The notes under the pieces were generated by a model. The model was given only the letters and a program-made list of their open reading frames with translations. It was not told the origin of the DNA and did not search any database. The translations under genes and the position numbers were made by a program. A DNA stretch of 64,000 nucleotides from Tolypeutes matacus (lineage: Eukaryota; Chordata; Mammalia; Cingulata; Chlamyphoridae): contig JAKSZT010054568.1 in assembly GCA_026826555.1 (NCBI GenBank), forward strand, positions 12,180,826 to 12,244,825. The letters are read 5' to 3'. Shown piece after piece: positions 23,627-36,130 of this stretch (position 1 is the stretch's first letter; the number at the start of each line of letters is the position of its first letter).

Positions 23627-23976
23627 AAGATTTGTTTTATTTCTTTCTTTCTCCCCACCCCCTCATTGTTTGTGCTTGCTGTGTCTGTTCGTCTTCCTTG
23701 ATTCTTAAGGAGGCACTGGGAACTGAAACGGGGACCTCTGATGTGGGAGGGAGGTGCCTAATCACTTGAGCCACCTCTGCTCCCTGCTTTGTTGTGTCTC
23801 TCATTATGTTTTTCCTCTTGTGTCTCTTGTTGCATCAGCTTGTTGTGTCAGCTTGCAGCACCTACCTCTTGCACCAGCTCACTGTCTTCTTTAGGAGGCA
23901 CTGGGAACTGAACCATGGACCTCCCACGTGGTAAGCAGGGGCTCAACCGCTTGAGCCACATCCACTTCCCTGGGTT
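23627..23976 (-). mobile_element. Dimeric DAS-type SINE, antisense
   Basis: Two tRNA-like heads lie in the same orientation. On the minus strand the first head (about 23976-23893) reads GTGGATGTGGCTCAAGCGGT ... GGTTCAGTTCC ... CCTCC. The second (about 23790-23700) reads AGGTGGCTCAAGTGATTAGG ... TTTCAGTTCC ... CCTCC. A GACACAACAAG-type linker separates them, and the 3' tail runs to AATAAAACAAATC at 23627. Both heads keep A- and B-box-like motifs. It could be a composite family member or one SINE inserted beside another. Confidence 0.85.
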
Positions 23977-25019
23977 GAGAATTTTGATACTGACATACAG
24001 GTATCCTAGAATGGAATAAGCAAGAAAATGGATGCCAAGTGCTGGGAGAAAGTTTGCTCGCTGTTGGAGTGCAAATTTAGACAAGCAGGGTGAGGCTAGA
24101 ACGAGCCATGTGGTTTGGGTTAGCATGGAGGGGTCAGTATGAATTTATGCCTAACTTCATGTAGAATACAAACAGCTAAGTCTATTCACAGAGGAGCTGT
24201 GTCCACGCGTGTTCCTTTGCTCTGTCACTTGAGTGGGCTAGAAGCAGTCAAGCCCAAACCGCCACAAACATAAACGACACTCAGCTCTCGCCCATACCAC
24301 TCTCCGGTAGAATGAACTAGGACTGGGGTAAGATGCACGAGATGAGCTCTGGGCATGTTGTGGTGCCGGAAAGTAAGAAAATGCTTAAGGACAGCAAAAA
24401 GGTACTTCATGGGAATTTGTCAAATCAAAGAGCTCCAAAAGGTCAAAGCTGGAAGACTTTGAGCAAGAAAATAATATAACTAAAATAGTATTGGATTATA
24501 ACCCAAAGCATAAAATAAAGATCCATGAGTCCGTACTGTTATTTACCAACAATGAAATGAATAAATGGGAGAGAAGGGACAAATCTCCCATGCAGAAGAA
24601 CTCCAAATTCATCGAAGCCCAAGTTGTACATTGATATATGACACTATGATTAGGTTAGCACCCAATTTTATTTCACATGTCTTCCTAGTTCCCGTAGAGG
24701 CTTCTTAAATAATTCTGCTCTCTCAAGGGCCACGAAGGTCTTCCGTGGCTCACTTTGTACCAGTCACTCCATGCACTTACATATGCGAGCGAGGGACGAC
24801 TGCCTGAGTCAACGGATAAACAAAGCCCTAAATTACAAATAGTGCAAGTGAAAATATTAAATTTAATAAATTTTAAAAATCCACTTTTGCTCTAGAAAGA
24901 AAGCAATTAGAAATGAACACATTTCTTTAAGTAGTACAAATATAGGTGATGAGAAAAACGGAGATTTTGAAAACTATGTGTTTTCAGGGAAAGAGCCTTG
25001 GATGTAAGTAAATCAAGGT
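23977..25019. other. No recognised feature
   Basis: AT-moderate sequence. Part of it (about 24.46-24.82 kb) has the feel of a decayed repeat, but I cannot name a family. No gene is seen. Confidence 0.4.
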
Positions 25020-25215
25020 GTGAGTGTCAGCACATCTGCGTGAGAGCTGTTTAACTTGGGGCCTGTCCCTTACGTCACTGAGCTGTAGTTTCTCCTCCCA
25101 TTGAAAGAAGGAACTAATTTTTCCACTGCCGAGCTCACAAGGCCGCCGTGAAGGTAAAGTGTGCTCGTGGGTATGGATGCACTTTACAGGGTGAAAGTGC
25201 TATGCAAGTAATTAT
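25020..25215 (+). mobile_element. MIR SINE
   Basis: AGAGCTGTTTAACTTGGGGC, CACTGAGCTGTAGTTTCTCC, AAGGCCGCCGTGAAGGTAAA, AGTGCTATGCAAGTAATTAT follows MIR from the core to the 3' end. Confidence 0.7.
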
Positions 25216-25947
25216 TACCTGAGTTCACTGAAGTGGGAAAATGCTTGACTCTGAAATGGAGGCAGAGTAGACACTAAAGAGGTCAAGTAATGTGTTAAAT
25301 AAGAAGCATGCCGTGAGAATCACGTGAATGGACCCACGGGCGTGGGAAATTCTCTAGGTTCACGTGGACTCAGGCGGGCTTCTCACTGCTGAGATGAGGC
25401 TGGCGGGTGGTGGCACTCAATGCCGCACTTCACAGCTCCTTAAAAAGAAGGCCCCGTGGGGGGCACGGGGAGAGCCCAGGGCTTTGCAGGGGTCCAGCAG
25501 GTGCAAGGCAAAGTGACCCTGTTGTGTCTTAGGCCCATCGCCTGTCTCACTCGGATCTTCCTTCAAGGACAAGGAAGACATCATTTCCCCCTGAAGAAGC
25601 AGATCACGAGAGAAGATTTAAACGTTTGTAATGGGGACAGCAGGGAAAATGTTAGATTCGGAGTTCTTAGGACTTGGAGGAGGGAGTGGTTTCTCCTAGA
25701 GGACGGATGGTGTGTCCTGGGCATGGACATAGAGGGGGTCTGTGGATGAGGCCGCACGCCTTCGTCTCACGACACAGGCTAACACGCTGGATGGTGCAGT
25801 AGCATTTGCACGCCACTTTACCTTGACAAGCATTATTTGTCACAGAAAGCATTCTGTCTGTACTCTGTCCAAGAGAGCATCCTCAGTTTTGATGGAAAAA
25901 TGCTGAGCCCAGCGGACATAACGATAAAAAAACACTACTACCATTTA

Positions 25948-26155
25948 CCAAATGCCGATGAAATCCCAGGCACTCTATAGGGTGCCTTCCCAACCATTCT
26001 TAGTCCTTATGGCAGGGGTGATACATGTCAACTCACCATTTAAAGATGAAGAAAATGAGATTGCGCGAGACTACACAACATGCCCCAGGTCACACTTACA
26101 AGTGGTAGGACCAAGCTTTCCCTCCGTTACCCTACACTGCCTCGAGCATGCTTTG
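25948..26155 (-). mobile_element. MIR SINE
   Basis: ATCCCAGGCACTCTATAGGG, CACCATTTAAAGATGAAGAA, CCCCAGGTCACACTTACAAG, TGGTAGGACCAAGCTTTC: a nearly full-length reverse-complement MIR. Confidence 0.7.
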
Positions 26156-26159
26156 TGAG

Positions 26160-27799
26160 TGCTGGCCAGCCATTCTGTGGCTGCAGCTCAGTCCTGGTCT
26201 GGGGTCCTGGCACAGTGTGGTGGTGGAATTACCATTTACAGAGCACCTGCTACCCCCTAAGGACCTTGGGTCCTTCAGAGCAGAGATTGCAGCAACGTAT
26301 CACTGCATCCATTGGGCACCTGAACATACCAAGGGTTAGGTGCATTTTAGGAACATGCTCTGTCCTGCAGAACATCCACTGCTCAGCAGGAAACACATTT
26401 TTAGCTTGTGGAGAAAGCGGATTTAAATCAAGGGCATTCGGCTCTGTGGATGAGCACTGCGGCATGGAGTCACTGAGCTTCATCCTCACTGGCCAAACCA
26501 CACTGACGTATCTTTCACCCTCTGTCTGGCAATCTCTGTCCACAGTAATTCTTCTCTGGACATGAACGATCCATCCAAGGTAACTGGCTGCTTTTCATTA
26601 TCGTTGAATAATCTTCATTCAGTAACAAATGTAAGTGCACTTTTGTCAACCCTTTGCACAATTACATGTAGTCCCACTTGCTTCTTTTCACTCTGTAGTG
26701 AACAGTGTATTTCTGTCCCTCTTTGCACTTTGTTTGGCATTGTTAAGTTTTCCTTTCTAAGTTTCACACAACTGAACATATGAAAAGTACAAATAATGAT
26801 TCAAAAAAATCATATGGTTGTGAAATTTAATATGCATTGATTTCCATAAATTAACCCACATATACGTATGAATGCAATAGAAGAAGAAAGCAAAGCAAAC
26901 ACATGTAGTGACATGCATTGTTTTGGTAATATTACTGAAATTTCTTAGCAGGAAATAAGCACAAGATTAAGACAACTCATCTGGGCATCTCCTCCCTCTG
27001 CCTCTTCCACAGAAATCCACATGAGACCTTCATAAATTGTTGCTGCCAGCTCCCTAACGCCATCCTAGAAGCAGCTTCAGGTGTGACTCCTGGCTGCCTG
27101 CTTTGCACGAGTGACCTCTGGGAGGCCAGCAACGGGGGGCAGAGTCCTGAGACCAGCTGGCACTGGAAGCACTGCACCAGCTTCTGGTGTTGAGTGCCCG
27201 AGAAGAAACGACACAAAAGGACCCAGTCAGCAAGAGCTTGGCACCAAGGAGCTGGAATGATTTGGGTGACAGACCGACGGGTAAAAGCAAAAAAAAAAAG
27301 ATAACTACATAGATGGGAGGACAATTTAGATCTCTGCAAAGCCACCTAACAATAGGAAAGACAAACCATAAAATAACCTCAAACCCCAGGGTGGTTGCAG
27401 GAGACACAGAACCCGGTGATGCATTTCAAGACACCTGTTTTCCTAGCCACGACCTGTCATAGAAAAGGTATTTGGTGCCTTAGATTTTATGGCTCTGAGA
27501 AGGATCTGGAGGTGGAGAAACTGAGCTTCCAGAGGGAAGGAAGAGCTGAGCTGAACCGATTCATGGGGACCCTGAGGAGACCTGGACGTCCAGGAGAGAC
27601 GCTGCATGACCAAACAGAATAGAGGAAGCCCAGACAGTGCCCCCAAGCTGGCACCAGGACACCCTAGGGGAGGAGGCCAGCGGACAGTGCTGTGCAAATG
27701 ATGTTGTGAGAAGCCCTGTGTGAAAACCGGGCCTGGATACAGCCATAGTACCAGAGGACTCACCAGATACCGACACATAATAACCACCCATGTATACTG
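26160..27799. other. No recognised feature
   Basis: Unique-looking sequence. Open frames at 26080-26565 (+) and 26977-27407 (-) show no recognisable domain and start or end in repeat-derived or A-rich sequence. Confidence 0.45.
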
Positions 27800-27990
27800 A
27801 GTTTCCATCATGAGTTTAGAGTCTTACATGATTTAATCCAATTGGCCAAAAGAAAATTCTCAGAGGTGATTTGATATTTGCCATCTTTGACAGATGAGGA
27901 AGCTGAAGCTCAAAGAGGCTGAGAAGCACAAGCAAGTCCAGGTGAGCCAGCCTGCTTGCATGGGCTCCTAACACAGTGCTCGCCCCTCCA
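27800..27990 (-). mobile_element. MIR SINE
   Basis: GCCATCTTTGACAGATGAGG, AAGCTGAAGCTCAAAGAGGC, AAGCAAGTCCAGGTGAGCCA resembles the reverse-complement MIR core. Confidence 0.65.
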
Positions 27991-29244
27991 CTAAGACGGG
28001 TTTGCATATGATAAAGGAAGCCCAGGACGCCCTGGAACTCAGAGGAGAGGACTGTTACCTTTCCTTGAAGCCATGGAAACCTACAGAAAGGAGGTGATCT
28101 TTATTTAGGATTTGTATGTATCTGGTTGGTAACAAAGGAACTCAGAAAAAGAAGACGTGAGGCTGGGATGAGGCAGACAATAACCCATCTACTTACGCAA
28201 GAAGAGTGACTTGGCCTGAACGCTCCCGAGCAGAGACCATCTATGGCACAGCTGTGTGAAGATGGGGGGTGGGGGCGAGCGCTCCTGAATGATTTAATCT
28301 CCCCGCAAAGCTCATTTCCTCCTAACTGGTCTCTCCCCACTTGATTACCACCTCTAGCTTTAAAAACGTGCTTCTGGGTTCCTCCTGGAGTGCAGAAAGG
28401 AAGATAAAGTGTGACTGTAGGTCCCTCCGACCTGGAAACCTGCGTAAGGCCATTTGGGAAAGAAATGATTGGGAGCAGATCGCCAGGCCGGTAAGGAAAG
28501 GGGCTTGCGGCTGCCCCAGCCTCAGGGAGCGCCCCTGCCGCCCCGGCAGTGCTCAGGGCTGCTCTGGCCTTGACTCCACCTGCAGGTCCTTGGAGCGCCG
28601 TCTGGGCAGCTGGAATGCCCCCAGCGCCACCACGCCCGCTTCGCCAGGCAGGTGCCCCAACTGCCGCGTGCTTCCCTCACACCGAGGGCTTGGGCTCCAG
28701 CTCCCACGGCTGGTGAGGACGTCAGGGCGCCCTCCTGGTCTGTGCACTCCAAGCTCTGATCCTGGTCCAATACGCCAAGTGGGACGGATACCTTTCAAAG
28801 ACCCTCTACTCGCCAACGTATTGTAGGTAAAATGATCATCACAATAAAAGCCCAAGAACCGAAGCAGCTTTTCTACAGATCAGGGGGATAAACCCGCCTT
28901 CCCGTCATCTCTTCTGAGAGCCTCACCACATGCCATGTTTTCTAACCCATCTGCCCTTCCTTACCACTCACAAATCCACCAGGCACTCCATTACCTCTAA
29001 CTAGTTGCTCCAGTTCTCCCCTCGTCCTTGCAGACACTTTCCTTTTTCTTCAGAACTGTCCCAGAGTTCCCTTCTTTTTACTCTGGGTTTCTATCACATC
29101 ATGTTCGTTATATAGTTTTTATCGGCATGGCTGCTTCCCCACTCACCTTGGAGCCTCTCAAGAGAGGAGAAGTGCACTGTTTGCACACATTTGTGTGTCC
29201 GTGTCCAGCAAGTATCCCTCATAGGACAGGGCATCAAAGAGACC
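27991..29244. other. Unique sequence with a GC-rich patch
   Basis: The part at about 28.48-28.79 kb is GC-rich and carries overlapping open frames on both strands (28341-28826 on + is the longest, 161 codons). No protein family is recognised. The CpG density is lower than in the 42.5-kb island. Confidence 0.45.
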
Positions 29245-29480
29245 CCTGAGCTCGAAACCTGGCAGCACCATCCTCTGTGTACCTGCGCGTCTCTGTGTTT
29301 AGTATCCTTGACACCTTAATTTCCTCAGCCGTCACACTAAAATAATAATAGGAGAGCCCAGGAGCATTTGAGAGCTAAATGAAATAATGCACCCGACGTC
29401 CTTAGAGCACATCTAGCACACAGGAGTGGTCAACTATCGTGATTAGGCATCAGCGTCGGGAGCATGGGATTGTGCCGCCC
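29245..29480 (+). mobile_element. MIR SINE
   Basis: CACCTTAATTTCCTCAGCCG, TCACACTAAAATAATAATAG, AGAGCTAAATGAAATAATGC, TAGAGCACATCTAGCACACA, and a closing ATTATTATATTATCAG follow MIR through to its 3' end. Confidence 0.7.
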
Positions 29481-29591
29481 ATCATTTATTATTATATTAT
29501 CAGTAGGAATTGCTAAAAGAAGGAATGAGCTATGTGAAAACTTTAAAGAAGAGTTACATGAGAGCTGATAGTGGTGCTGCCTAAAATAGAA

Positions 29592-29665
29592 AGCTATTAA
29601 TAAAGGAATTTCAACAGCTATTAATAAAGGAATTTCAACAGCTATTAATTAATAAAGGAATTTCG
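29592..29665. repeat. 24-bp tandem repeat, three copies
   Basis: The unit AGCTATTAATAAAGGAATTT plus CAAC is present at 29592-29615 and 29616-29639. A third copy with a 3-4 base insertion (ATTAATTAATAAAGG) follows at 29640-29665. Confidence 0.95.
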
Positions 29666-29737
29666 GAATGAACGACACCAGGCCAGAGTAATGAAAACTG
29701 GAATGAACGCTGCTCTTTTGTGCCATAACATCTAGAA

Positions 29738-30051
29738 CAGGGACCCCTCTGCCAGGCAGGTAAAAACTACGGACTACTCAGAATGTAGCGGCAGAGGGTT
29801 TTATGATGCTCAACTAGCGCTGGGGCTAACAACTACCATAATTTTGAAGTATGAGCGTAAAGCGATTTTTCAAGATACACAGCAACTGTGCTGTGATATG
29901 AAATGAATACTGCTGTAATTTATTGCATACATTCATAAGTGAAGGAGATGCTGGATTTCAGCTAGAGGTCAGAGAAAATAAAGACAATAAGGTGATTTTT
30001 TTCAATTCAAGCTCATGGTCTCCACAGACCCCTTGCGGGTAAGAACCCCTG
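29738..30051. mobile_element. Nonautonomous hAT (Charlie-type) element
   Basis: Terminal inverted ends CAGGGACCCCTCTG (left) and GGGTAAGAACCCCTG (right). The flanks ATCTAGAA (29730-29737) and ATCTGGAA (30052-30059) form an 8-bp target-site duplication with one mismatch. The interior is non-coding, 314 bp in total. The right end resembles that of the element at 18.16 kb. Confidence 0.8.
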
Positions 30052-30059
30052 ATCTGGAA

Positions 30060-31867
30060 TGAAACGCAGACAGATAAATGCTAAGTGATGTCGAGGTGGC
30101 GTCAGGATGATAAGGTGGTCTGTAGCCCGGGACCCCAGCCCAGGGTGGGGCGGGTGGAGACTTCTGCTCCAGGCAGATCAGAGAGGGACCCAGAGAGGCA
30201 GGCAAAGGGCTTTGCCCGGCTCCTCGAGCAATGGGAAGCCCCTGGGTAGCTTCAAGCAGGTAGTGAGTTGTCGGTCCCTCTGGGAGCCCTGTGGAGGCTG
30301 GAGCTGCAGAAACTCTTTAGGAGAGAGAGTACTTAGGGGTGTGGGGTGCAGCAGTGGAAAGAGAAAAGTGACTGGAAGCAGAAAACATTTAGGTGACAGA
30401 AGGAACAGGACTTGACAAATGAAAAAAATGTGGAGGGTAAGGAGGAAATGCCAGTGGCCGCCAAGGTTCTCGGCAGAAGCGTGTGCTCGTGCCATTTGTG
30501 AAGATGGGGAGAACTGGGTGGAGCGTATTTCTGAGAATAAAATATTCACTGTCAGGGAGCTGTGAGACCTCCAAGAGGAGAAGCTGCCTGAGCAGTTGGT
30601 TGCACAGGAGGAACACGCTCAGCCGCATCAGCACTTACACGGCAGTGGGAGAAGGTGTGCGTGTTGAGTGCAGCGCCTGGGTTTCAGCCCTAAGGAGCGA
30701 GTCTTGCCTGTGAAAGAAAGGAGAAGGCTGGGGGAGTATCAGGCGGAAACTGAGCGGGATTAGAGCGTCTGATCCTGAGAGGCAGGATCTGTCTGAAAAA
30801 CAACTTTTCGTATACAGCAGAAAGAAAGGAAGATCTGTAGAGCAAGATCCTGATGACACTGGGGGAATGGCATCCAGAACCAATGCAATGGACTGACATT
30901 TGCAGAAAAACAAAACAGAGGCGAGGGCATGTAGGTGCCAGGCTGCCCCACAGGACTGATCTTGGAGGGCTTCCTGGGGGCGGTGAGCTCAGAGGGAGAG
31001 AAAGAGCGGGTCCCGGCTTGGAGAGGCAGTCAGACAGTGGAACGGCGTGCTCAGAGCAGTACAGAAAATGCTCCACCAACGCAAGAGGCAAGAAGAGTGG
31101 CCGAAACTTGCCGTGGGGTTGAGTGTGAAACAAATCAAATGTTTTCTTCCTTATGAAGACAATCCAGTTAAATTCTGTGTTACGAGTTGGAGAATATTTC
31201 TCATTGGAGAAATTGCTCTTTCTCGGTGTGATGGTAACAGGAAGACTTGCATTACTCCAGCAGTACTAAATTGTAATGCTGCGTCCTAGGCCTCACTGTG
31301 CTTTGGATGAATTTTCTCTGTAACCTTTGCTACAAGGGATCTAAGGATGCTTGTAATTAAGAAGCTGTACCTGGTAATGTAAAAGGATTTGTGAAGCCGC
31401 GTGGCGGATAAGCAAGAAAAGCTCGTTCTCTTGTGGCACATCCACATACAAGTTTTTATTTCTGATTTTCTGACTAAAGACTTCTAAATCCTGGAGTCAT
31501 CTACCATAAAAGCAATGACTAACATGAGATATATTTAATTTCATGCATTTATTCAACTACTGTAAGTAACTGGAGACATTTGTTCAAACGTTTCCCAGTT
31601 ATTTAGTACATGCGCGTGCATACACATGATGGATGATTTCAATTTCTGCAAGTGACTGGGCAGAGTAATTGAATTCCGTTAACCTTAGGGTGCACCTTCT
31701 GAGTTCCATGTAGCTGTGGCTGCAGAAAACTTAGCAGGCAGGTCCTGCCTATCCCAGCTGGCAAGTAGCATTTTACAAGTCCATCCCTCACTTCCCCTCT
31801 CAAATTCTTCTTGCTACCTAAGTCATCAGAGATGCTAGATGTTTCCTGAATCCCCATTCTGCTTCTC
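30060..31867. other. No recognised feature
   Basis: Unique-looking sequence, purine-rich on the + strand between about 30.3 and 31.1 kb. No exon or RNA gene is recognised. Confidence 0.45.
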
Positions 31868-32350
31868 TCTTTTTTGTCAATTTTATATTTCAACATAGGT
31901 TATGGTATGCAGTTGTTTGATCAAGCAGGCACTGACCTGAATATTAACGTGAGGGTATTTCATAGGTGGATTTGCCTATATGGTGTTATTGCATCTATAG
32001 CCAATTGCATCTACAATCAACAAAAGAGATCACCCTCACTAATGAGGGAAGCTTCCTCATCCAATAAGTTGAAGGTCTTAAAGCCAAAACAGAGGATTTC
32101 AGAAGTCAGAAAAAAGCACTTCTGTCTCTAGTTAAGACATCCAGGTTCTCCTGGAGTTTCCAACTTGTGGCTTCTCATGGGGAATTCAACTTCACCCTCA
32201 CTGGAGTTTCCAACTTGTGGCCTGCCCTACTGAATTCAGTCTTGCTAATCCCTCTGACGTGTGAGCCAGTTCCAGTTATTCACACATATATTCATATATA
32301 CACACATGTGCGTATACGTGCATGCGTGTGTCCATGCCCACATGTATGTA
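31868..32350 (+). mobile_element. ERVL-type LTR-like repeat, 3' end decayed
   Basis: Same family as 45251-45730 (+) and 58529-58979 (-). Shared order: GTCAATTTTATATTTCAAC (start), TATGGTATGCAGTTGTTTG, AAGTTGAAGGTCTTAAAGCC, GAATTCAACTTCACCCTCAC, GAGTTTCCAACTTGTGGCCT, GTGAGCCAGTTCC. The end runs into a CA/TA microsatellite (about 32.28-32.35 kb) and the terminal CTAATACA is not found. Confidence 0.65.
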
Positions 32351-35300
32351 CATGTACACACTCCGTGTCTGGAAAAGCCTCACACACACTCCTGGGTTCT
32401 GAGCCAGGCCTGCCTGACCACTGCAGTTCCTTGATTGGACTGAAGCTCTTTCCTGGGGAGGGGGCGGGCAAGTGACCCTGAAACAATTCCTGGATGTGAG
32501 TCTTCGCCCTCACTGCCCCTTGCCCTGTCTACCTGCTCTCCTTGGCCACCTCTGGAGCCTGCATTTCTGGAGCCTGAACATGGACTAGTGTCGACATCTG
32601 CCTCTGGCCTAATTCCCATGTTATTGGGTGAGGGTGGAAGAGAAGGTGGTTCTGGAAGGTCTGAACTGCTTCAAAGCAAAGCCCACCACGCATGGGCACA
32701 AGAGGAGAATGCAGAGACCGTCAGAGGGACAGGCAGAATTCAGCGTCATAGATTTCACCATGTCGCTTTCAGGAGACTAGAAGTGGGGATGGGACAGCCA
32801 CTGTGTCAGGTTCTGTAGAACCTTCAAGAGTGACTACTGAGCAAAGGAGCTTCCTCTTATAATGAGATAACTTTTTAGCTGGGCAGCAATTTAAAAGCCC
32901 TCTGTGATCATGCCAAACTTCTTTGATCTCTAATCGATTCTCATCACCCCCAGATTTCCCACAGCATCATCTGTGGCTCCCACACGGCCAGAGAACTCCG
33001 TAAGCTCTTTAGCAAGATGCTTCCCCCGTCTCTCCTGCAGTGTCCTTGGGGTCTGCCTTGCTTGGTGGAGGGCATAAGATGGGGTCTAAGTGCTGCAGCC
33101 CGTCCAGGGGCCTTGGAAGTGCCGGCCCACCCAGCACCTTCCTCTCTCAGTCTACCGCTGGCTTCACGGGGAGAATGGCGAGACAGCTGCTCTCTAGATA
33201 ATTATGCATCGGGTTCTTTAGCTCTGAGCACTTCTGAGAATTTATTTCCTAGTTTATTACTGATAAACTGTTTCTTTCTTCCCTCTGCGTTGACTCCGGT
33301 TAAAAAATTTAAGCAGATTGAAATCATGAAAATTCCTCAGAAAGGAAAGTTTTATTTGTTTTGTTTTTGTTTTTTTTTTACTACCCAAAGGAGCTATTAT
33401 TATTTTTTTAATGCATAATTACAGTGAAAGCAAAGCTCATTGGAATAAGTCTCAAATGCCTCCAAACAACATTTTCTCCATGCATATTTGTTGTTAATGT
33501 GCTACGATTCCTGAGAAAAACAAGGTATTAATTTGGTACATTTGGGCTTGGTGCCAGCTATAAGAATTAGTTCCTGAAACATTGTGACTACATGTATTAG
33601 CTCATTGATGCTTAACTGAATTCTAAACTGGGATTTTTGAAAGTGATGAAGCACAGAGCAGACGATTAAAAAAAAAAAAGCCTGAAAGTCCGAATCCCTA
33701 CATATTTTTATGGATTCCTTTAAATATTTTTATGTCATATCTGAACATATTCAGAATGAGAGAAATAAGACTTTGGAATACTTGGGCTCTATTCTGGATC
33801 TTTCATAGATTTAGTCTGAAACTTTGATCAAGTCAATCCACTGGTCTTCACTTTAAGTACACACATAATAAAGCAAAAGGGAAATTCATTTATATGCTTA
33901 CTTTCATTCTTCCCCTCCTTTTAGATCCCTTTCCTATATTTTCTTCCTTCTGTAACAATTATGTTAAAGATTACTCATAAAATTTAACAAAATCTGCCTT
34001 TACTTCATCTCCCACCATTCTTCAATATTTAGTTACATAAGAATACTCTTTCTCCATCCCAGGATAGAAATTTGCTTAGATCTCATACATTTTCTTCAAG
34101 TTCATTCTTAAGGAATTAATAACCCTAAGGTCATTTTTAATAAATAAAAACACTGACTCAGTTTATTAATTTTAATATTTCCAACCACTGTTTAAGAATA
34201 AAAACTGCTTCATTCCTATGGCTTGTGGTTGGCTGGGGCCAGCTTTGGAGGGGGTGATGGGGTGGCTTCTGGACTCCTTGGCTCAGCTCCTCTCCCACCT
34301 CTAGCGGTCCCTCAGGACTGGGGAAAGGGGGTGATGAGAACAGGCCTTTCTTATGTAGCTGGTGCCCTAGGTACTAACGTGGCTGAAGTTGGCACTCTCG
34401 TGGGCACTTCTGTAGGTTCTTTGGAGATTCCCATGTCTGATTTCTTCTCTACAGAATATGCCTTGAGCTGGGGTAATTCATCTTTATTTCAGGTACTTCT
34501 TCCTTAACCCAATGTATTCATCCTCAAATGTTTACTTCGAGGTTCTCTATGCCCTTCTGGATGGCCCCCTGGTCAAGACCCAAGCCTATCCCATGCCTCT
34601 TCTCTCTTTCACCCAGATGCTATGGGCCCAAGAAACACACAGGAATCCTGAAAGTGAGGGCCAAACCCTCTTCTTAACCTCTGTGTGAATGTTACATGAG
34701 GGAACTCAAATTAATCAGAGACCCTCAAGTATGGAGATGAGAAAGGAACATGTCTAAATCTTCAGTAAGATCTCTTCCATCTCCAGTATACTGGAATTCT
34801 AGAAAACATGTCAATATGGATTATTTATTGATTTTTTTAAAGTGAGGAAACAGCATTTTCCTTTATCTTGCACAGTCTTTCAGCTGGTCTGCTTTCATAT
34901 GCTGTGGAACCTCTTCTAAAAATATGGTGAGCATAATTCCCCATTCTGGCTTGTAATTTGGAGACTTTACTGTCTTCCTAGTTGTTAGTCAATATATCAA
35001 TTGATCATAGGTTCTTTATTTTGGACCATGCAGAAATATTCCAAAATATATTCTCCATATTCAGGATTTCTTTCAAGAGCATTGGCCAGAAAATATTATT
35101 TGATTTATGGCAATGCACAGTAAATGACTGAAAATATAAAATGCTATTTATTTTGTGTGAAACGTCAAAGGTAATAAATATGGCATCACTGAGTGTCATT
35201 CGATACCTTTAGAAGTATATGCACTGTGTACCAGCTAGTTAACTCGGCAAACATTTAGTTACAAGTTACTTATTCTGTGTCCGGAGCCTGCAAAGCTGAA

Positions 35301-35690
35301 GAAGACATGGCACCTGTGTCAATACCTTAAGAGCGGGGGGGGTCCGTAGTTGCCTCTGACGGCATCCACTTGGTCAGAGTACTTCAGCGGGAGGGAAAAC
35401 TCATTTGCTGGAGAACAGATTCCTTTAACCTTGAGGTCCGTGTCGGTGCATTCCACTTTAACACACACTTACTGAACACCCGACACATCTCAAGCTCTGT
35501 GGAAATCCCGGGATAGGACTGGAGGCTGCTCCCCGGGAGCGTCTTGTCTGTTATAAGCACATTATCTTGCAAGATCTGATAGGCCTAAGAAACAACATCT
35601 TGTAGAGTAAATTCACATATTAAAACTAAAAAAAAAAAAAATGAAAGTATTAAAAAAACAACTACTATAACAAAGTCATAGAACAGGTTT
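32351..35690. other. Mostly unique sequence; no gene recognised
   Basis: Poly(T) and poly(A) runs lie at about 33.37 and 33.67 kb. A GC-richer segment at 34.21-34.50 kb contains a 94-codon frame rich in Gly, Ala and Ser with no family I recognise. The remainder is AT-rich. Confidence 0.45.
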
Positions 35691-36130
35691 GTTTTTTTTT
35701 AAAGATGATTTAGACTCTAAATATTACATAAGAAACGTAGGGGATTCCCCTGGCTCCACCCCGTCCCCTCCCCGCTTTCCCACACTAACAGCGTCCTTCA
35801 TTAGTGTGGAACATTCCTTACAATTGATGAGCACACGCTGAAGACTATAGGTTACATAATAACTTACATTCTGCCCAGCACAATTTTGTAAGTTATGATA
35901 ACATATGCAATGGCCTGTATCCATCACTGCAACGGCCTGCAGGACAATTCCAGTCTCCCGAAAATGCCCCATGTCACACCTAGTCGTCCCTCCCCCTCCA
36001 CTCAGAATCTCGGGCGGCCACTGCCTTTACGTCAGTGATACAACTTCTTCCATTGAATAACAATAAGTCTACTTTAGTCCATTGTTCATTCCCCAATCTT
36101 GAGGATTTTAGGGTGGTTTTTGTGCCCCCC
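35691..36130 (-). mobile_element. LINE-1 3' end, 5'-truncated (copy D), antisense
   Basis: On the + strand the sequence is the reverse complement of the shared L1 3' end: CATTAGTGTGGAACATTCCT, ATGGCCTGTATCCATCACTG, CTGCAGGACAATTCCAGTCT, ACTTTAGTCCATTGTTCATT. The poly(T) at 35691-35700 is the A-tail. Truncation at about 36130 leaves some 440 bp. Confidence 0.85.

Noticed and set aside
24460..24830. Possible decayed LTR or LINE
   Set aside because: Resemblance is only impressionistic; no ends, duplication or family-specific motif could be named.
28341..28826. 161-codon frame in a GC-rich patch, considered as a possible exon
   Set aside because: Equally long frames exist on the opposite strand, and the composition (Arg, Ser, Pro-rich) is typical of chance translation of GC-rich DNA.
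29592..29665. Regularly spaced repeats considered as a CRISPR-like array
   Set aside because: Units are directly contiguous with no spacers, and the context is a mammalian genome.
34223..34507. Gly/Ala-rich 94-codon frame considered as a retroviral gag fragment
   Set aside because: No recognisable capsid or zinc-knuckle motif and no adjoining LTR.
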